From positions 9,610,001 through 9,674,000 of the forward strand of contig OX465599.1 in assembly GCA_950022295.1 (NCBI GenBank): 64,000 nucleotides of DNA. The letters are read 5' to 3'. Positions within the stretch are counted from its first letter, which is position 1. Every line of letters starts with the position of its first letter. This document shows, piece after piece, positions 57,794-64,000 of this stretch. The stretch is from Bromus sterilis. Its lineage: Eukaryota > Streptophyta > Magnoliopsida > Poales > Poaceae. Under the pieces are notes generated by a model, which saw only the letters and a list, made by a program, of their open reading frames with translations, was not told where the DNA came from and made no database searches. A program made the position numbers and the translations under genes.

Positions 57794-60700
57794 TTAGGTT
57801 GGTTTCCTCATGTTGCGCCCTGCCCTGATCACTTCATCCACTAGCAACAGCTGCGACGCGATGATGGGTCTGCAACACAAAAAAAAAAAAAACACCGTTC
57901 GCCATGTCACACGTCACAAATAACAAGCATTCTTCTTCTTTTTTCATTTTGAGAATGAATGAAAGGGTCAGCTGAGGAACCAGTGCTTAATTTATCACGT
58001 ACCCGGAATTGATTATCTGGCGCTTCACCGAGTAATTGTCATAGATGCCTTCCATCTCGGGATCAATGGGCTCGCCAGTGTTATGGTTCAGTCCCACCAC
58101 CAGCCCACGGTCGTGCTCATTCTGTACCGCAGGAGAAACATCAGCAGACACATACACAGTTCTAAGTTTTCTGATGCCCAAACTCAAGATGAACTGTAAA
58201 GGGAGAGACAATACAATGAGTGATAGCGCATACCTCAAGAGAGACCATAACGTCTTGGGTATCCAGACCCGAATTCTCCGCTAGCGTCTTGGGGATAACG
58301 AGTAGAGCATCGGCAAATGCCCCCACCCCGAGTTGGCCTCGCTGTTGTTAAGATTCCAAAGTTAGCAGCAGCATGCTTACTGATATTGCCACAGTAGAAA
58401 AGAGCATGTCAATCTTTCAGTGGACTTACTCCTTTAACAGTCTTCTTAATGTTGTCCATGAGATGCTTCCTTGCAGCCATCTCAAATGCTCCAGCGCCCT
58501 ACAGTCAACAAATCAAATAGAAAATATAAGATAACAAGCATGTTCTAAAGAAGCTGACAGTCAACCAAGATCTGTTAAAGTCAAGTTGAACACACTAGGA
58601 TGACAGCCAAATTAAATATATAATACTCTAATGAATTACTATGCTCAAGTAGATCATGAAGTTCCCCACACCCCATGCGGACTACAAAATCCTAATCAAA
58701 GACAATATCTTTAGTACTCCCTCCATACCGGTGCATAGGGCACTTTACAAAAACCAGGTTTTCCCAAAACATTTAGGCGTGATTCATTAACTTTCCTCCT
58801 CTTTTTCTTCCCAACAACTACAATTAAGGAAGGGATTAAACCCATTTGCATGCGGGAGAGAAGCGAGGACCTGTGCATTCGTGAGATTGGCAGGCGGCAA
58901 TTAAAGAAAGGGTATAATTCGTTTGCATGCAGCAGAGTTAGCCGGTTATCCTGTTAATTAGGGATTTATTGCTTAATGTTTATTCAGTTAAAGAGGGAAA
59001 TCTGGCACAGAGATTAATGGGATTCTACGTTTGATGTTTCGTCTCCTCCAACCAAATTTCACCTAGGTCGCGCTGCCGCATATTAGGTGCCTTATGCACT
59101 GGGCCGGAGGGAGTATAACCTCTGCTAAATTAGTGTGTATTTATTAAGCCAAACATTTGTTTTAATGCTGTCCTGCGAAATAAATTTACAGATCATACCA
59201 GCACAACAGCTCCATCCTCAACTGTATTCTTCACAGATCTTAGACCATCTCGTACGGCATCCTTAATTTGTGCAATGGTGTGGTCATTAGGTCCTGAAGA
59301 TAGTTGAATTCATGGTAAGTTTCCAACACAGGTAGTTTCGGAAAATATGCTATTGTTTCTCAAGGATGAACTAACCTTTAATCAATATGGTACAAGAGTG
59401 AGGATTCTTGACATTCTCCACAAATGTGTATTTCTCTTCTCCAAGAACATGCTCATAGACAAGCCCAGCCCAGCCAAGACAGTCTTCAGTCAAATCATCA
59501 ACTGAATTTATGGCTTCCCCGCCACATGCTAGCACAAGTCTCTCCATGTTCCTCCTCTTCGCTCTTCGCAGAGCAATAATCTGCAAAATGCAATAAGGCC
59601 CCAATGCAAAAACTTGTCACAGTTCAAATTAACGTGTATCAAATCTGAATGAATTTATTGCATTATCATCATTTGCAACATTGATCATCATGCTTAGGTC
59701 CTAGATAGTTACAAAAAACATACGTGCACGGCTTGGCTCTTCAAGTGTAAGCCCCCTCAATAAAAGTTGCTGAACTTACATTTCTACATGGGTTTGTCTT
59801 GGACTGAACTGATTGTTGTGTGGCTTATAGAGTAGCATTTCATGTATAATGTCAATCAACTTGTTGCAAGTTTAGGCGGTGACATTATGACACAAATTCT
59901 TAACTAACTGGAACCCCAAACAGATCAAGGTTGATTTTAGCAAATTAGAACCATCATGCATCATGTAAAAACAAGTCAGAAATGGTTACCCCTGCTCTAG
60001 CTAGGAGATCGAGGGATGGAGGATCGATGCCCTTTTGGTTGATCACCACAAAATTCTTATCAGTTCCTGCGCAAACCTGCAAGATGGAAACACATAAAGA
60101 CAATATTTTCCAGACAACAGAGAGAGAGAGAGAGAGAGAGGCTATGTACATACCTTATTTTTCAATTCAATAATCTTCTTGACACGTTCATCAACTTGAC
60201 GTCTCTCCGCAGTAACCATCTTTTCTCTTTGTTCTGCGTTGGAGTAGAAGAATCCTGCATTTATTTCGCTGAGAAACTTATGTGTCAGTTAAACAGTTAC
60301 CTTCACTGATGCATGTACAACAAGTAAAGACAGACGTGCAAGAAAATAACATACGTTGACTGAAGTCGGTAATTCTAGGCAAGATTCTACATGTTTTTGA
60401 CAAATATTGAAGTATAAACGTTCTTATATTTGGTGCAGCCAAATTAAAAGAATGTATCTATGGTGATTACTGGAACTAGAGTATGCAACAAAACACTCTA
60501 TGCAAAAATATGCACCTTTTCTCATATTCCAGTGATACATTGGCTGTCATGATGTAACAATTCTCCGCCCTACGCTTCATGTCAGGGTGCCGAGAACCAT
60601 GGTCAAGGACCAGACCCTCAATCTACAAAAGAAAAACAAAGAAGTAAGTGTTCTGATGTTACATTAGAACTAAGGTTCATTTATTTGTGTGGCAGAGAAA

Positions 60701-62852
60701 ACATATGAACAGGACTACAATAAACAGGTAGCCATGTGCACAAGCTTGTGACTGAAAATACATGTGAACTATTTATCCATAGGTCTTTGAAGTTCAAGGA
60801 TGTTATATTGGGCAAACTGCAAAGAAAGAAAAAACAATACATACCAGGCGTGTGTCAACATCGAATTTGTGGCGCATATGCATTATTTCCACCATAAAAA
60901 GATCAATTGGCTCATCACTTTGGCGGATGCATAGGACCTATATCATGGACCATACAGAAAACAGAAATAAGCTAAGCAATTTTGTGGAATAAAAGCATCC
61001 AAACAACACAGTCAAAAGAAATATAACATTACCGCTTTTACAACAATATCAGTCAACTGATCAGCCAACCCTTCATACAGCTACAAAATATTGAATTTAG
61101 TGTAAGACTTGGAATATGTGTGCATTAGTTTACAAAGAAAAATGGTGAAATGGAGTGGAACCACCTTAGTCCTAAGAGTTGTTCTTGCTACCATTTTCAA
61201 CATATCCATGTCGGGTTGCTCACCCATGACGACTGGTGTCTTGAATGTCTCAAGAAATTCAAGAGTTGCTTTCTTGGCAACCTCAAAGCCATCAACCAAA
61301 AACCGTGGATGGGTACCTGCAAAAATAACAACCAGTTAGTATGGACCTATAGCAAGGAGCCAGCTTTCATATAAACACATGGGTTTTCCCTCTAAGAAAT
61401 AGCTATGCAATTATAGGTAACATTTTGTCACAAGTTTAGAGGAGAAGGTCCATATTTCTAAGGTTAACCGCTTGGTACAGAGCACAATATTGTCCACCAA
61501 ATGCACGAAGCCATGCTAGAAGAGTACTATCAACCTAAAAACGCAGAAGTCAAAATTATACGGCAATACTCTCTATCTTCAGTTGGCTATTGATCCATCC
61601 AATCAGTTGTGCTACAATCACATTCAAATATCTCAGGGATGCCACACCCATAAACCTTTGGCAGTGGCACAAGTCAACAAATATTTTATCTTCACTTGTT
61701 GTGTACGCACTTGTTTTTACATGTGAAGATTGCATAACAATGTAAAACTAGTCATTCTTAAATCTTAATCAACTAAATAGATGGGTCAAGTACTCAAGTC
61801 ATAATACCAGCACATGATCACCGGCAGGAAAAAACTGTTCAGAAAGAATAACAGTAAACATCGCACAAGCACATATTTGTCCAAAAGGGGGTACACCCTA
61901 TGAAAAGAATAATCACATTTAATTGTATATACAGCGCCATCATAGATGCCTAAACAACATTTCAAATGCAAACAGCAAATTTCATGCAACAACAACCATA
62001 TCAATGATTTGATTCATCAAAGCGGATACGAGGGATAGGAGTCCATATACAGACCTTCTTCGATGCATCGCTCAGACATCTTCATTAGCTCCCCGATGAA
62101 AAGCACTGTGGATGTGGTGCCATCACCGCTCGTGTCGTCCTGCGCCACCGCTGTCCTCGCAATCATGATGGCTGTTGGGTTCTGGATTTGCTGTGAATAG
62201 CAACAACACAAAGCCTCAGAAACCAGCCGATAGAGCGTCACATAGTAGGTCATCATTGTGAGCATATTTGGTTAATACCATTTCTTTCAAGAGGGTGTTC
62301 CCATCCTTGGTCAGCTTGATGTCACCAGCTCCACCCACGAGCCTGCGCATCACAAGCCAAAGTAACAGTGAGATATACTAGCAAACATCCATGGAGTTGC
62401 CTAAAGATCTATCGATGAACCAACCCTAATTCTATACTTCAGCAGCACAAAAGATTGAAAGTAACTAACTAATTACCAAACCCGACTTAAAACCATAATG
62501 CGCGGGCATCTCGAACAGTGGGACACCGAACGGGGCCTGGATCGAAATGGGGAAAAAATCCCTAACGAGCTTGCCCAGGCGAGAGATCGGCCACGAGTAG
62601 CCGTTTCAAATCTGGCTGCTTACGCAAACCTAGGGAGGAGGAGGCGCGCGCGATCCAGCCTTCGGGGAAGGCATGGCTAGCGGGCAGAGGGAAGGGGAGA
62701 GGGAGGGGAGGGGCGTACATCTTGATGGTGCCCTTGGGGCCGAGGTTGGTCTTGAGGACGTCCTGGAGGCCCTTGGCGGCGCCGATGTTCATGCTCAGCG
62801 CCGCCGAGTTGTTGAGCACCTGCGCATTCTGGTTCAGCATGCGGATCGACAT
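57794..62852 (-). CDS. CCT6: T-complex protein 1 subunit zeta (CCT6), 535 residues, 15 exons
   Basis: Exons (minus): 62719-62852, 62279-62342, 62055-62190, 61165-61316, 61033-61080, 60845-60937, 60516-60622, 60154-60268, 59990-60076, 59376-59580, 59199-59293, 58430-58498, 58234-58341, 58003-58121, 57794-57869. All have GT-AG borders; lengths sum to 1608 nt in frame. The N-terminal equatorial domain has LQDVLKTNLGPKGTIKM, LTKDGNTLLKEM and the ATPase motif GDGTT (88-92). The apical domain contains KNFVVINQKGIDPPSLDLL. The later part has ALRRAKRRNMERLVLACGG, VLGAGAFEMA and LNHNTGEPID, and it ends LLLVDEVIRAGRNMRKPT. It is one of eight subunits of the cytosolic TRiC/CCT ring that folds actin, tubulin and other proteins using ATP. 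The length equals known plant CCT6. Confidence 0.97.
58717..59113. mobile_element. Stowaway-like MITE, 397 bp, in CCT6 intron 11
   Basis: Ends CTCCCTCCATACCGGTGCATAGGGCAC and GTGCCTTATGCACTGGGCCGGAGGGAG, flanked by TA at 58715-58716 and 59114-59115. It lies between exons 11 and 12 and does not touch splice sites. Confidence 0.85.
60119..60140. repeat. (AG)n microsatellite in CCT6 intron 8
   Basis: About 22 bp of GA/AG dinucleotides, 13 bp beyond the exon 8 donor. Confidence 0.9.
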
Positions 62853-63742
62853 GGCGGAGGCGGCGGAGGCGGCTCGACGGCGGCGGATCGGAGCGGCGGA
62901 GAGAGGAGAAGGAGGGGAAAGGATCCGGAAGGAGGGAGAGAGGGGAGTAGGGTTTTGGAACTTGCAAGCCCCTTATAGCTCGGGCGGGCCTAGTGTGCGT
63001 GAAATTGGAGGCCTGGGTAACCCGGCCCATCATTTCGGCGCAATGTGCGTGCTGTGGTTTGTTTGAGCTTTATCTACCTTCCAATCACCTGCAGCTTTAC
63101 TTCACAGGCAAAGCTGATTTTGCGAATCAGATTTATCACTGAAATGCATTTGGACGTGCTTCAAACAATTACATTAGAAATAGTCTAAATCCAGCTTCAG
63201 CTTCATTGGCAAAGCTGATTTCTAATAGTTGTTTGTTTCGGCTTCAGTTTTTTTTTACGAGAATCCGCTTCACATGGTTACTTTGTGTGTGTGTGTTTGG
63301 TTGCTCAGAAAAAGTTACTTACCCCACTAAAAAAATTTACGTTGTTCTCGTTTTATTGGTTTTTACCTTTTTAGTTCATTTTATTAAAAAAAATTGAAAA
63401 GTATAAAAAAGTGAATGTTTTGAATTTGTTAAAAAACACGAGCATTGTTTAGGAAAGATAAATAAAAGTTAGAATCTTTATCATTTTTTCAAAGTGTCAA
63501 CCGTTTTTGAACTTTTTAAAAAATCCCAAGAATGTGAACATTTTCTTTTAAAAGATAAAAATGTAAAGGAGGTAGTAAAATAAATAAAAATTATAAAACA
63601 TAAAAAAATAAAAGAAACCAAACCGAAACTTTCTAAAAAGTCTTAAAACACTTTAGAAGAAGCAAGTTTACATTGGACGCAGAGCAATTGAACCCGAGCT
63701 TATATGAGCTTTCAAAAAAAATTCAAAAAAATCTAAAAAAAA
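62853..63742. other. CCT6 5' UTR/promoter side and AT-rich flank
   Basis: 62853-62960 is GC/GA-rich and fits the CCT6 5' UTR and core promoter (no clear TATA seen). From 63060 it turns AT-rich with CAGCTTCA...GGCAAAGCTGATTT repeated (63091-63124, 63191-63222). No gene was recognised. Confidence 0.45.
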
Positions 63743-63955
63743 TTGTCGCGAACATTTGACAAATTTTTGATATGCGTGCAAAATCTCATCACAAAATAAC
63801 ATCCGTGGAATACGCAGCAAAAAAACAAAATCGATGCTCCAAAATGTTATTTTAACAGCATTTTAGAGTTCTGGTTTTATTTGCTGCGTATTCCACGAAT
63901 GTCATTTCGTGATGAAATTTTGCAAGCATATCAAAAATTTATCAAATATTCGCCA
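63743..63955. repeat. Fold-back inverted repeat, arms about 80 bp
   Basis: The left arm (63743-63822) contains TTTTTGATATGCGTGCAAAA and TCCGTGGAATACGCAGCAAA. The right arm (63876-63955) is its imperfect reverse complement (TTTGCTGCGTATTCCACGAA, TTTTGCAAGCATATCAAAAA). The loop is about 50 bp. It looks like a fold-back MITE; flanks are A/T runs and no TSD could be fixed. Confidence 0.82.
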
Positions 63956-64000
63956 CAAAAAAATTTAATTTTTTTTTCGATTTTACTGTTCATACCGAGC

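Overview
This 64 kb window is plant nuclear DNA from a grass, most likely a Triticeae species (wheat, barley, Aegilops or rye type). The reasons are the density and kind of repeats: a CACTA element with TTTGCCGTC-type subterminal repeats, Angela/WIS-like Ty1-copia elements with ATGCCC-type LTR starts, Au-type SINEs, Stowaway and Tourist MITEs, a MULE and a Helitron. The genes are spliced and GC-rich at their 5' ends.

Layout. 1-3267 is the end of a CACTA transposon with a decayed TNP2-type transposase. 3268-about 4580 is a degraded copia 3' end. 5319-56281 carries a tandem family of minus-strand F-box/PP2 (phloem-protein-2, Nictaba-like lectin) genes. Four copies have an intact coding frame: P1 5319-9672, P2 31793-34078, P4 45748-47019, P6 54733-56281. 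Two are pseudogenes: P3 37171-44720 and P5 47633-48457. P1 and P2 lie in a segmental duplication (4585-9897 continuing at 28458, and 30890-34380), so each copy shows the empty site of insertions in the other.

Between P1 and P2 sits a nested retrotransposon stack, resolved by target-site duplications (TSDs). Copia element C (9898-28457, TSD CCAAC) holds an Au SINE in its 3' LTR. It is also split by copia element B (14519-25246, TSD GGAAT), which contains a deleted, non-coding relative, element A (15140-22244). C has an unusual 393-codon proline-rich ORF between its 5' LTR and gag. Pseudogene P3 contains a LINE fragment in intron 1, and that LINE is split by a 5.7 kb Helitron (38684-44370) inserted between A and T.

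48770-53905 is a nearly intact MULE with about 100 bp terminal inverted repeats and a perfect 9 bp TSD. Its transposase is broken by one frameshift, and it carries an antisense fragment of a CCCH zinc-finger gene. The right part holds a tRNA-Val(CAC) gene (57052-57125) and a complete 15-exon gene for chaperonin subunit CCT6 (57794-62852, 535 residues). The window ends in AT-rich sequence with a long fold-back.

The host genes fall into two jobs: a housekeeping chaperonin subunit with a nearby tRNA, and a family of presumed SCF ubiquitin-ligase adaptors with carbohydrate-binding-type PP2 domains. Everything else is mobile DNA that has inserted between and inside the family members.
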